A stretch of DNA of 35,879 bases from Candidatus Dactylopiibacterium sp. Lineage in GTDB: Bacteria; Pseudomonadota; Gammaproteobacteria; Burkholderiales; Rhodocyclaceae. Below the pieces are notes generated by a model, which was not told the DNA's origin, made no database searches, and saw only the letters and a program-made list of their open reading frames with translations. Location of the stretch: the NCBI GenBank assembly GCA_031119555.1, contig JAVHXQ010000038.1, forward strand, positions 1 to 35,879. Reading direction: 5' to 3'. Shown here in pieces: positions 8,922 to 15,548 of the stretch (position 1 is the stretch's first letter; each line of letters begins with the position of its first letter). Position numbers and translations under genes: made by a program.

Positions 8922-9014
8922 TGACATTCTGGATTTTGCTGTTCCAGAGCGGATTTGACGAATTCAATTGCACCTCACATCAAGGCATGTAGGAAAAATT
9001 CCTACATGCCTTTT
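8922..9014 (+). ncRNA. Candidate sigma-28-dependent small RNA upstream of flhD
   Basis: The transcript expected from the 8890-8916 promoter would run about 90 nt to the terminator ending at 9014. It contains a 5' stem-loop (TCTGGA 8928-8933 paired with TCCAGA 8943-8948, 9-nt loop), a largely unpaired A/T-rich stretch (8949-8981) with an ACCTC anti-Shine-Dalgarno-like motif near 8972-8976, and a 14-bp terminator stem with a T-run. That order (5' hairpin, open seed region, Rho-independent terminator) is typical of Hfq-type sRNAs. Base composition is clearly lower in GC than neighbouring genes. The start position is inferred from the promoter; no homologous RNA family is recognised. A 23-codon frame at 8921-8992 lies within it and is an alternative explanation. 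Confidence 0.55.
8982..9014 (+). terminator. Rho-independent terminator before flhD
   Basis: A perfect 14-bp inverted repeat (AAGGCATGTAGGAA / TTCCTACATGCCTT) with a 3-nt AAA loop is followed directly by TTTT. The T-run is only on the plus strand, so it stops transcription coming from the HDOD-GGDEF gene or the 8890 promoter and insulates flhD. Confidence 0.85.
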
Positions 9015-9055
9015 GCCGCTTTTCCAGCATTTTTTTCCGACGCCCCCTAATTGGA

Positions 9056-9077
9056 TGTTGTCGCCCGGTCGACAACA
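9056..9077. promoter_or_regulatory. 22-bp inverted repeat in the flhD upstream region
   Basis: TGTTGTCG (9056-9063) and CGACAACA (9070-9077) are perfect 8-bp inverted arms around CCCGGT. The site lies 61-82 bp before the flhD start, next to the A/T-rich stretch 9078-9100 that probably holds the promoter. TCGACA at 9069-9074 resembles a -35 element but no well-placed -10 was found. The arms and spacing fit a dimeric regulator; which one is unknown. Confidence 0.4.
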
Positions 9078-9137
9078 ATCAAACTCAAATAATTACTAAA
9101 AACGCCCAACAGTCGGAGTGCAGCGGAGAGGTTCGTC

Positions 9138-9452
9138 ATGAAAATGGAAATCGGAGCGGAAATCCGCGAGTTGAACCTGTCCTACCTCATGCTTGCGCAG
9201 CAGATGCTGCGCGCGGATCGCCCGGACGCGATGTTCAAGCTGGGCGTGGGCGCCGATGTGGCGGAGCTGATCGAGAACCTCTCGCCGGCGCAGATCCTGC
9301 GCATGGCTTCCAGCGACATGATGCTGTGCCGCTTCCGTTTCGACGACACGGTGCTGCTCAACCTCATGAGCAATCACGGGCGTGACAGCGCCTCCTCGCG
9401 GATCCATGCCGCCATCCTGGCTGCGGGGCAGCCGGTCGAGCGGCTTTCCTGA
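9138..9452 (+). CDS. flhD: Flagellar master transcriptional regulator FlhD
   Basis: The product (104 aa) is the non-DNA-contacting partner of the FlhD4C2 complex that activates early flagellar operons. The sequence EIRELNLSYLMLAQQMLRADRPDAMFKLGV and the SPAQILRMASSDMMLCRFRFDD block are typical of the family. A clear ribosome site (GGAGAGG, 9125-9131) precedes the ATG with 6-nt spacing. flhC follows 12 bp later, so the two are co-translated. Upstream lie a terminator and an inverted repeat, so flhDC has its own promoter region. Confidence 0.96.
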   Translation: MKMEIGAEIRELNLSYLMLAQQMLRADRPDAMFKLGVGADVAELIENLSPAQILRMASSDMMLCRFRFDDTVLLNLMSNHGRDSASSRIHAAILAAGQPVERLS

Positions 9453-9464
9453 ACGGACGATCCC

Positions 9465-10010
9465 ATGCGCATGAAAAGCCTTGTTCAGGATGCGGAAGAA
9501 ACGCGTCTGGCCATCGACATGATCGGTCTGGGCGCGCGCATGCAGATGCTCGAATCCGAGACCGGGCTGTCGCGCGAGCGGCTCCTCAAGCTCTACAAGG
9601 AGATCCGTGGCGAGTCGCCGCCCAAGGGCATGCTGCCGTTCTCGACCGACTGGTTCATGCCGTGGCAGCAGAACATCCACGCTTCGCTGTACATGTCGCT
9701 GCGCCGCTTCGTGGTCGAGCACGCGAACCTGCAGGGGCTGGGCGCCACGCTGCAGGCTTTCCGCATGTATCGCGAGCAGGTGGCGAACAACGGTCTCGAT
9801 CAGGTCATGAGCCTCACGCGGGCCTGGACGCTCGTGCGCTTCTTCGAGGCGCGCATGCTGCAGCAGACCGGCTGCACGCGGTGTGGCGGACATTTCGTCA
9901 CGCATGCCTTCGACCCCGAGCACCACTACGTGTGCGGCCTGTGCAACGTGCCGGCGCGCGCGGGCAAGGGCAAGCGCGCCATGCGCGAGGCGGGCGAAGC
10001 CCTCGCCTGA
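9465..10010 (+). CDS. flhC: Flagellar master transcriptional regulator FlhC
   Basis: The product (181 aa) is the DNA-binding subunit of FlhD4C2. The body (ETRLAIDMIGLGARMQMLESETGLSRERLLKLYKEI, PKGMLPFSTDWF) matches the family. Two Cys pairs, Cys137/Cys140 (CTRC) and Cys157/Cys160 (CGLC), form the zinc site known in FlhC. An in-frame ATG two codons later (9471) is possible. The 262 bp after the gene carry two weak hairpins (10038-10062 and 10097-10126) and the motA sigma-28 promoter. Confidence 0.96.
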   Translation: MRMKSLVQDAEETRLAIDMIGLGARMQMLESETGLSRERLLKLYKEIRGESPPKGMLPFSTDWFMPWQQNIHASLYMSLRRFVVEHANLQGLGATLQAFRMYREQVANNGLDQVMSLTRAWTLVRFFEARMLQQTGCTRCGGHFVTHAFDPEHHYVCGLCNVPARAGKGKRAMREAGEALA

Positions 10011-10192
10011 ACGCGCCGCGCGTAGGCAACTTGTGTACGCCAGGGTGACGTTTTTCCTGGCGACGAACGCTTTTCCCTTCGATTCCGACAGATCTGCGCT
10101 ACGCTCTGGCCCCGGCTGTCGTAGCGTGTCCGCGCGACCGGACCGACGCGCATGACCGTCCGGCGCGACGGATGCCGCCAGGCCGGTCGCCG

Positions 10193-10219
10193 TCAAGTTT
10201 TCCGGGGCACTGCCGATAC
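10193..10219 (+). promoter_or_regulatory. Sigma-28 (FliA) promoter of motA
   Basis: TCAAGTTT, an 11-nt spacer and GCCGATAC. The -10 matches the FliA consensus GCCGATAA at 7 of 8 positions and the spacing is the same as in the other two sites. The predicted start lies about 45-50 nt before the motA ATG. This makes motA-motB and the following che genes late (class III) flagellar genes. Confidence 0.8.
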
Positions 10220-10272
10220 CCGTACTTGTCCGGGCGAACGCTCGCTTCAACCGTGGACGGAAGGTTTGCGCA

Positions 10273-11127
10273 ATGCTCCTCATTGTCGGTTACGTCATCA
10301 TCCTTGCGGCATCCGTCGGCACCTACGCCGTGCACGGCAGCCTGGCCGCACTGTTCGTGCCGATGGAATACCTGGCCATCGTGGGCCTCACGCTGGGCGG
10401 GCTGGTGGCGAGCAACTCGTCGCGCAAGTTCAAGGCCGCGCTGGCCGCGCTGCCCACGATATTCAAGCCCTCGCGCTACACCAAGGTGTTCTACGTGGAG
10501 CTGCTCGCGATGCTGTTCGAGCTGCTTTCCAAGGTGCGCAAGGAAGGGCTGATGTCGATCGAGAATGACATCGAGAACCCCGAAGCCAGCCCCATCTTCA
10601 GCAAGTACCCGGCTTTTCTCGGCGATCACCATGCGCTGGAGTTCCTGACCGATTACCTGCGCATGATGGTGGGCGGCAACCTCAACGCCTTCGAACTCGA
10701 GAACCTCATGGACGTCGAGATCGAGACGCACCACACCGAGGCGCACGCGCCCGCCCACATCTGGGCCAAGGTCGGCGACGCGACGCCGGCCTTCGGTATC
10801 GTGGTGGCGGTGATGGGGGTGGTGAACGTCATGGGCTCGGTGGGCGAGCCGCCCGCCGTGCTCGGCAAGATGATCGGCGGCGCGCTGGTCGGCACCTTCC
10901 TCGGGATTCTCGTTTCCTACGGCTTCGTCGCGCCGATCGCGTCGCAACTGCAGCAGCGCAGCGACGAGGGCGGCAAGGTGTACGACTGCATGAAGGTCGT
11001 GCTGCTCGCGAGCATGAGCGGCTACGCGCCGCAGGTGGCGGTCGAGTTCGGCCGCAAGGTGCTGTTCTCCTACGATCGCCCGGGCTTCCTCGAGCTCGAG
11101 GAAGAGATCAAGGGCCGCAAGAAGTAA
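10273..11127 (+). CDS. motA: Flagellar motor stator protein MotA
   Basis: The product (284 aa) is the inner-membrane stator subunit that couples proton flow to rotation with MotB. Membrane segments lie near the N-terminus (MLLIVGYVIILAASVGTYAV, MEYLAIVGLTLGGLVAS) and at about residues 170-215. The cytoplasmic loop contains Arg89 and Glu97 in KVRKEGLMSIE, corresponding to the rotor-interacting Arg90/Glu98 of E. coli. The conserved Pro172 (GDATPAFG) corresponds to E. coli Pro173. E. coli MotA is 295 aa. motB follows 33 bp later. Transcription is expected from the sigma-28 promoter at 10193. Confidence 0.97.
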   Translation: MLLIVGYVIILAASVGTYAVHGSLAALFVPMEYLAIVGLTLGGLVASNSSRKFKAALAALPTIFKPSRYTKVFYVELLAMLFELLSKVRKEGLMSIENDIENPEASPIFSKYPAFLGDHHALEFLTDYLRMMVGGNLNAFELENLMDVEIETHHTEAHAPAHIWAKVGDATPAFGIVVAVMGVVNVMGSVGEPPAVLGKMIGGALVGTFLGILVSYGFVAPIASQLQQRSDEGGKVYDCMKVVLLASMSGYAPQVAVEFGRKVLFSYDRPGFLELEEEIKGRKK

Positions 11128-11160
11128 GCCGATGCAGACTCATCCGGAGAGCGTCAGGCC

Positions 11161-12132
11161 ATGAGCGGAGACAACCAGCAGCCCATCGTCGTCAAGCGCG
11201 TGCGCAAGGGCGGCGAGGAGGGGCACGGCGGCGCGTGGAAGATCGCCTACGCGGACTTCGTGACCGCGATGATGGCGTTCTTCCTGCTGATGTGGCTGCT
11301 CGGCTCCACCACCCAGGCCGACCTGCAGGGCATCGCCGACTATTTCCAGAATCCGCTCAAGGTGTCCATGGCGGGCGGGCCGGGCTCCGGTAGCGCCACC
11401 TCCATCATCAACCGGGGCGGCGAGGATCTGGCGCGCTCCACGGGCCAGGTCGTGCGACGCAGCCGCGAGGAAGCGCGCACGCTGCCCAAGACCCAGGTCA
11501 TGCCGCCGCCGGCGGCCGACAAGGCCGCGCGCGAGCAGATGGAGCGCGAGGAGCGTCTGCGCCTGGGTGAAGTGAAGGCGCATCTCGAAGCCATGATCGA
11601 GGCCAGCCCCGACCTGCGCCAGTTCAAGCAGCAGCTTCTGCTCGACCTCACGTCCGAGGGCCTGCGCATCCAGATCGTCGACGATCAGAACCGGCCCATG
11701 TTCGACATCGGCAGCGACCGCATGAAGCCCTACACGCGCACCATCGTGCGCGCCATCGGACAGGTGCTCAACGGGCTGGAGAACAAGGTTTCGATCTCGG
11801 GGCACACCGATGCCGCGCAGTACGCCGGCGGCGCCGCGGGATTCTCGAACTGGGAGCTTTCGGCCAATCGCGCCAACGCTTCGCGCCGCGAACTCGTGGC
11901 GGGCGGCATCGAGGAGCGCAAGATCATGCGCGTCGTCGGCCTCGCCTCCACGATCCCGCTCGACGTGACCGACCCTTTCAATCCGATCAACCGCCGCATC
12001 ACGCTGATCGTCATGAACAAGCGCACCGAAGAGGCCGTCCTCAACGAGGGCAAGGATCTCGACGTGAGCAGCGAACAACCCGTGGATGCCGAGCCCATCG
12101 TCGATGGCGCCCGGCGCCTGCCCGGGCGTTGA
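11161..12132 (+). CDS. motB: Flagellar motor stator protein MotB
   Basis: The product (323 aa) anchors the stator to peptidoglycan. The single N-terminal membrane helix carries the proton-binding Asp32 (WKIAYADFVTAMMAFFLLMWLLG), the same number as in E. coli. A charged linker with an Arg/Glu-rich segment follows. The C-terminal OmpA-like domain contains VSISGHTDAAQY and SANRANASRRELVAGG, the peptidoglycan-binding signature. The ribosome site CCGGAG precedes the ATG by about 11 nt. The gene lies between motA and cheR in one operon. Confidence 0.97.
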   Translation: MSGDNQQPIVVKRVRKGGEEGHGGAWKIAYADFVTAMMAFFLLMWLLGSTTQADLQGIADYFQNPLKVSMAGGPGSGSATSIINRGGEDLARSTGQVVRRSREEARTLPKTQVMPPPAADKAAREQMEREERLRLGEVKAHLEAMIEASPDLRQFKQQLLLDLTSEGLRIQIVDDQNRPMFDIGSDRMKPYTRTIVRAIGQVLNGLENKVSISGHTDAAQYAGGAAGFSNWELSANRANASRRELVAGGIEERKIMRVVGLASTIPLDVTDPFNPINRRITLIVMNKRTEEAVLNEGKDLDVSSEQPVDAEPIVDGARRLPGR

Positions 12133-12173
12133 GCGGCCGCGCGCCGCCGCCCGGGAGCCTTCCGGAGAACCCC

Positions 12174-13217
12174 ATGACCGAGCGCAGCAAGCCCCTCTGG
12201 CCGCCCCGCGCGCCGACGCCGCAGCCGGCCGCCGAGCGTTCGCCCGTGGCGCCCGCGCCGCGCGGCGCCGCCTCCGCGCCCGCCGCGCGCCCTGGTGCGA
12301 CCGGCGCTGCGGCCACGCCCACCGTGAGCTCGGTGCAGAGCGCGCGTCAGGTCATCACCGACGCGCTGCGGCGCATCGATACCGGCACGCGTGAATTCGA
12401 GTTCACGGCCGACGATTTCGAACGCGTGCGCGCCCTCATCTACAAGCGGGCCGGGATCTCGCTCTCGGCGGCCAAGCAGGACATGGTCTACAGCCGTCTC
12501 GCGCGCAGGCTGCGCGCGCGCGGCCTGCGGCGCTTCGGGGAATATCTCGACCTGCTCGAGCGCACGCACGACGAAACCGAGTGGGAGGGCTTCGTCAACG
12601 CGCTGACCACCAACCTCACTTCCTTCTTCCGCGAAGCGCACCATTTCGAGATGCTGGCCGAGCAGATGCGCCGCAGCGCGGACCGGCGGCCGTTCCGGAT
12701 CTGGTGCAACGCCGCGTCCACGGGCGAGGAGCCCTATTCGCTCGCCATCACGGCCTGCGAAGTCTTCGGCAACAACCCGCCGGTCGAGATCGTCGCCTCG
12801 GACCTGGACACCAGCGTGCTCGCCCATGCGCAGAAGGGGATCTACACCCCCGACCGCGTCGAGCGCCTCAGCCGCGAACGCATCCAGCGCTTTTTCACCA
12901 ACGCGCCCGCCGAGGCGCCCGGAGCCTGGCGCGTCAAGCCCGAGCTGACGCGTCTCGTGAGCTTCCGCCAGATCAATCTGCTGGCGCCGACCTGGCCGCT
13001 GCGCGAAGGGTTCGACGCGATCTTCTGCCGCAACGTGATGATCTATTTCGACAAGCCCACGCAGTACCGCATCCTGCAGCGCTTCGTGAGCATGCTGCAG
13101 CCGCGCGGCCTGCTGTACGCGGGGCATTCCGAGAATTTCATCCACGCCGCGCAACTCTTCCGCTCGCTTGGCCGCACGGTGTATGCGCGCGCCGACCAGC
13201 CCGCGCCGCCGCCCTGA
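12174..13217 (+). CDS. cheR: Chemotaxis protein methyltransferase CheR
   Basis: The product (347 aa from the ATG at 12174, preceded by GGAGAACCCC) transfers methyl groups from S-adenosylmethionine to receptor glutamates. The first 65 or so residues are Pro/Ala-rich and probably disordered. The helical N-domain follows (FEFTADDFERVRALIYKRAGISL, VNALTTNLTSFFRE). The SAM-binding domain contains CNAASTGEEPYS (usually SAACSTGEEPYS), VASDLDTSVL and FDAIFCRNVMIYFD. The C-terminus lacks a receptor-tethering extension beyond a short Pro tail. A TTG-initiated extension to 12129 overlaps motB and is not supported. The presence of cheR and cheB shows that adaptation is methylation-based, although no receptor gene is nearby. 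Confidence 0.94.
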   Translation: MTERSKPLWPPRAPTPQPAAERSPVAPAPRGAASAPAARPGATGAAATPTVSSVQSARQVITDALRRIDTGTREFEFTADDFERVRALIYKRAGISLSAAKQDMVYSRLARRLRARGLRRFGEYLDLLERTHDETEWEGFVNALTTNLTSFFREAHHFEMLAEQMRRSADRRPFRIWCNAASTGEEPYSLAITACEVFGNNPPVEIVASDLDTSVLAHAQKGIYTPDRVERLSRERIQRFFTNAPAEAPGAWRVKPELTRLVSFRQINLLAPTWPLREGFDAIFCRNVMIYFDKPTQYRILQRFVSMLQPRGLLYAGHSENFIHAAQLFRSLGRTVYARADQPAPPP

Positions 13218-13259
13218 ACCTGAGCGTGCGTGCCCGCCGGGTGCGCCGCGGATTCCGCC

Positions 13260-13979
13260 ATGCCCATCAAGCCTCCCGTTCGCGCCCAGGCGCCGCTCGC
13301 CACACCGGCCCCGCCCATGCCCACGGGCGCGCCCCCCACGCCGCCCGCGGCGGCTTCCGCGCTGGCGGAGATGGCGTTGCGCCTGCCGGTGCCGGACCGC
13401 GCGCTGCATGACCGCCTGATCGTGATCGGCGCCTCCACGGGCGGCACCGAGGCGCTGCGCGCGGTGCTGGCCAGCCTGCCGGCCCAGATGCCGCCGATCC
13501 TCGTCGTGCAGCACATGCCCGAGATGTTCACCGCCTCGTTCGCGAAGCGGCTCGACGGCCTGTGCGCCCTGACCGTGAAAGAGGCCGCGCATGCCGAGCG
13601 CGCCCGGCCCGGCACGGTCTATATCGCGCCGGGGCATTCGCACCTGCTGGTGCGCCGCGTGCCGGGCGGCTTCCAGTGCGAGCTGTCCGCCGCCGATCCC
13701 GTCAATCGCCATCGACCGTCGGTCGACGTGCTCTTTCATGCCGCCGCGCGTGAAGTGGGGCGTCAGTGCCTCGGCGTGATGCTCACCGGCATGGGCAAGG
13801 ATGGCGCGCTGGGCATGCTGGCGATGCGCGAAGCGGGGGCTTACAACATCTGTCAGGATCAGCAGAGCTGCGTCGTGTGGGGCATGCCGCGCGAGGCGAC
13901 GCTCAACGGCGCGGCCAACGAGGTGGCTTCGCTGGGCGAGATCGCGGGCCGACTCATTGCCACTTTGCGTGGCAGCTGA
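13260..13979 (+). CDS. cheB: Chemotaxis methylesterase CheB, receiver-less
   Basis: The product (239 aa) removes methyl groups from receptor glutamates. The catalytic domain has the full triad: Ser59 (IGASTGG), His85 (VVQHMP) and Asp181 (TGMGKDG). Typical CheB is about 350 aa with an N-terminal receiver that holds the esterase inactive until phosphorylated by CheA. Here that domain is replaced by about 48 Pro/Ala-rich residues, so activity should not depend directly on CheA phosphorylation (inference). Campylobacter jejuni CheB is a known receiver-less precedent. An in-frame GTG at 13230 would add ten residues. No cheD adjoins it. Confidence 0.93.
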   Translation: MPIKPPVRAQAPLATPAPPMPTGAPPTPPAAASALAEMALRLPVPDRALHDRLIVIGASTGGTEALRAVLASLPAQMPPILVVQHMPEMFTASFAKRLDGLCALTVKEAAHAERARPGTVYIAPGHSHLLVRRVPGGFQCELSAADPVNRHRPSVDVLFHAAAREVGRQCLGVMLTGMGKDGALGMLAMREAGAYNICQDQQSCVVWGMPREATLNGAANEVASLGEIAGRLIATLRGS

Positions 13980-14054
13980 GCAAGCGGCTGGGCATAATGG
14001 CGGCATTCCGCGCCCGCGTGGCGCGGACCACATTGCGAGAGGGAGAAATCACCG

Positions 14055-14360
14055 ATGGATGCACAGGTCACGGTTGTCGAGTCGAACGCGGTGCTGCGCC
14101 TGGGGGGACGGTTCGATTTCAAGGCTCACCGCGAATTCCGCGATGCCGTCGACGCGTTGCTGGGGCAGGCTGGCGAGAAGCCGCTGCAGGTGGATCTGAC
14201 CGAGGTTTCGTATCTCGACAGCTCTGCGCTGGGCATGCTGCTGATGCTGCGCGACAAGGCCCGCGCGATGAACAAGGATGTGGCCCTGGTCGGGGTCAAG
14301 GGCAGCGTGAGGCAGGTGCTCGACATCGCCAATTTCGCCAAGCTTTTCGCGATCAGCTGA
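14055..14360 (+). CDS. STAS-domain protein (anti-sigma-factor antagonist-like)
   Basis: The product (101 aa) is a single STAS domain: strand LRLGGRFDF, helix, VDLTEVSYLDSSALGMLLMLRDKA, VALVGVKGSVRQVLDIANFAKLF. Ser56/Ser57 in LDSSALG occupy the position phosphorylated by RsbW-type kinases in SpoIIAA/RsbV proteins. A strong ribosome site (GAGAGGGAGAAA) precedes the ATG. It lies between cheB and the cheV pair, with no kinase or PP2C phosphatase partner in the window. Its role in motility is unknown. A sigma-28 promoter follows in the 184-bp gap to cheV, so this gene probably ends the first che transcription unit. Confidence 0.88.
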   Translation: MDAQVTVVESNAVLRLGGRFDFKAHREFRDAVDALLGQAGEKPLQVDLTEVSYLDSSALGMLLMLRDKARAMNKDVALVGVKGSVRQVLDIANFAKLFAIS

Positions 14361-14453
14361 ACTCCTTTGCCGCAGGTCGGGCCGGCTCCGGCCCAAAGAC
14401 GACGATTCCGTCGAAAAATGCCAAATTCCGCATGAAACGCACGCGCGTGCCAC

Positions 14454-14480
14454 TCAAGTTTGTGGCCGGGGTGTCGTAAA
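14454..14480 (+). promoter_or_regulatory. Sigma-28 (FliA) promoter of the cheV-cheV-cheY-cheZ-cheA unit
   Basis: TCAAGTTT, an 11-nt spacer and GTCGTAAA. The -35 is identical to the motA site; the -10 matches GCCGATAA at 5 of 8 positions, so it is probably weaker. The predicted start lies about 55-60 nt before the first cheV ATG. It splits the chemotaxis block into two transcription units. Confidence 0.65.
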
Positions 14481-14544
14481 GCTGTCAGGGCAGGCTCAGA
14501 ACGGATCCGATCCTCCGGAGCGCCCCATTCATGCGGAGAACACC

Positions 14545-15510
14545 ATGTCAGAGTTGTTGAAGAACATTGATGCGAGAACGCGCCTGGCCGGCACGAACAA
14601 GCTCGAGATCCTGCTTTTTTCGCTCGGCGTCGACATGCGCACGGGGCGCAAGGAGAGCTTCGGCATCAACGTGTTCAAGGTTCGGGAAGTCATGCGCACG
14701 CCGCCGATCACGGCCGCGCCTGACATGCAGAAGGGTGTCGAAGGCATGGTGTCCCTGCGCGGCCAGCTCGTGCCGGTGGTGGATCTGGCCAAGTACGCGG
14801 GGATCGATCCCGAGGGCAAGCGCGAGATCATGATCGTGACCGAGTACAACGGTCACACCCAGGGCTTTCTCGTCGATGGGGTCGACACCATCCTGCGGCT
14901 CGACTGGGAGCAGATGCGCATTCCCCCCGAGATGATGACGACCCGCCTCGGCGGGCTCGTGACCGCCGTGACCGAACTCGACGACAGCCGCCTCGTCATG
15001 ATGCTCGACGTGGAGAAGGTGCTCGCCGAGACCACCAAGTACGACGACGACTATCTCTTCAAGGACATCCCCACGCTGGACCGCGATTTCACGGTTCTCT
15101 ACGCCGACGATTCGTCGGTGGCGCGCAAGCAGATCGAGAAGACCCTGGACGCGCTCGCCGTGCGCCACGTGGGGGCGGTGAATGGCCGCGCCGCGTGGGA
15201 CGAACTCGACCGCATCGCCCGCCACGCCGAGATGACCGGGCGCAAGGTGTGGGAAGTCCTGCACCTGGTGCTGACGGATGTGGAAATGCCCGAGATGGAT
15301 GGCTACATCCTCACCAAGAAGATCAAGAGCGACGCACGCTTCGACGGCATTCCCGTGCTGATGCACTCATCGCTGTCGAGCATCGCCAACCAGTCGCTCG
15401 GCAAATCCGTGGGGGTGGATGGTTACGTGCCGAAGTTCGAGCCGCACCGCCTCGCCACGGCCGTGCGCAGCATGCTCCTGCCCGACGAGACCCCGGCCGA
15501 GACGCGCTGA
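14545..15510 (+). CDS. cheV: Chemotaxis coupling protein CheV (first copy)
   Basis: The product (321 aa) combines a CheW-like coupling domain (residues about 15-165: [54 protein letters not shown]) with a receiver (about 182-315). The receiver has Asp188/Asp189, phospho-acceptor Asp245 (LVLTDVEMPEMDG) and a Lys in VPKFEP. CheV links receptors to CheA and its phosphorylation tunes coupling. No separate cheW is present in the window, so the two CheV proteins may carry the scaffold role here. The ribosome site GCGGAG lies ahead of the ATG. It is clearly paralogous to the next gene. Confidence 0.95.
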   Translation: MSELLKNIDARTRLAGTNKLEILLFSLGVDMRTGRKESFGINVFKVREVMRTPPITAAPDMQKGVEGMVSLRGQLVPVVDLAKYAGIDPEGKREIMIVTEYNGHTQGFLVDGVDTILRLDWEQMRIPPEMMTTRLGGLVTAVTELDDSRLVMMLDVEKVLAETTKYDDDYLFKDIPTLDRDFTVLYADDSSVARKQIEKTLDALAVRHVGAVNGRAAWDELDRIARHAEMTGRKVWEVLHLVLTDVEMPEMDGYILTKKIKSDARFDGIPVLMHSSLSSIANQSLGKSVGVDGYVPKFEPHRLATAVRSMLLPDETPAETR

Positions 15511-15548
15511 GCGCCGGCGCCGACCGCTGTTTTCCCAGAGGTTCCCCC

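Noticed and set aside
5044..8973. Very long minus-strand open frame (over 1300 codons) opposite the two GGDEF genes
   Set aside because: Its translation is His/Arg/Gln-rich with no domain pattern. It mirrors the strong G/C third-position bias of the plus-strand genes, which show intact catalytic motifs.
10038..10062. Hairpin CGCCAGG/CCTGGCG after flhC as a terminator
   Set aside because: The T-run lies in the loop, not after the stem, and the stem is only 7 bp; noted but not called.
12129..12173. TTG-initiated extension of cheR
   Set aside because: It overlaps the motB stop, whereas the ATG at 12174 has a good GGAG ribosome site.
13980..14054. CATAAT at 13993-13998 as a promoter for the STAS gene
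   Set aside because: No acceptable -35 at 16-18 nt; not enough to support a promoter.
15195..15548. Extension of the second cheV back into the first cheV
   Set aside because: Frame-shifted read of the first cheV coding sequence; the ATG at 15549 starts the conserved protein.
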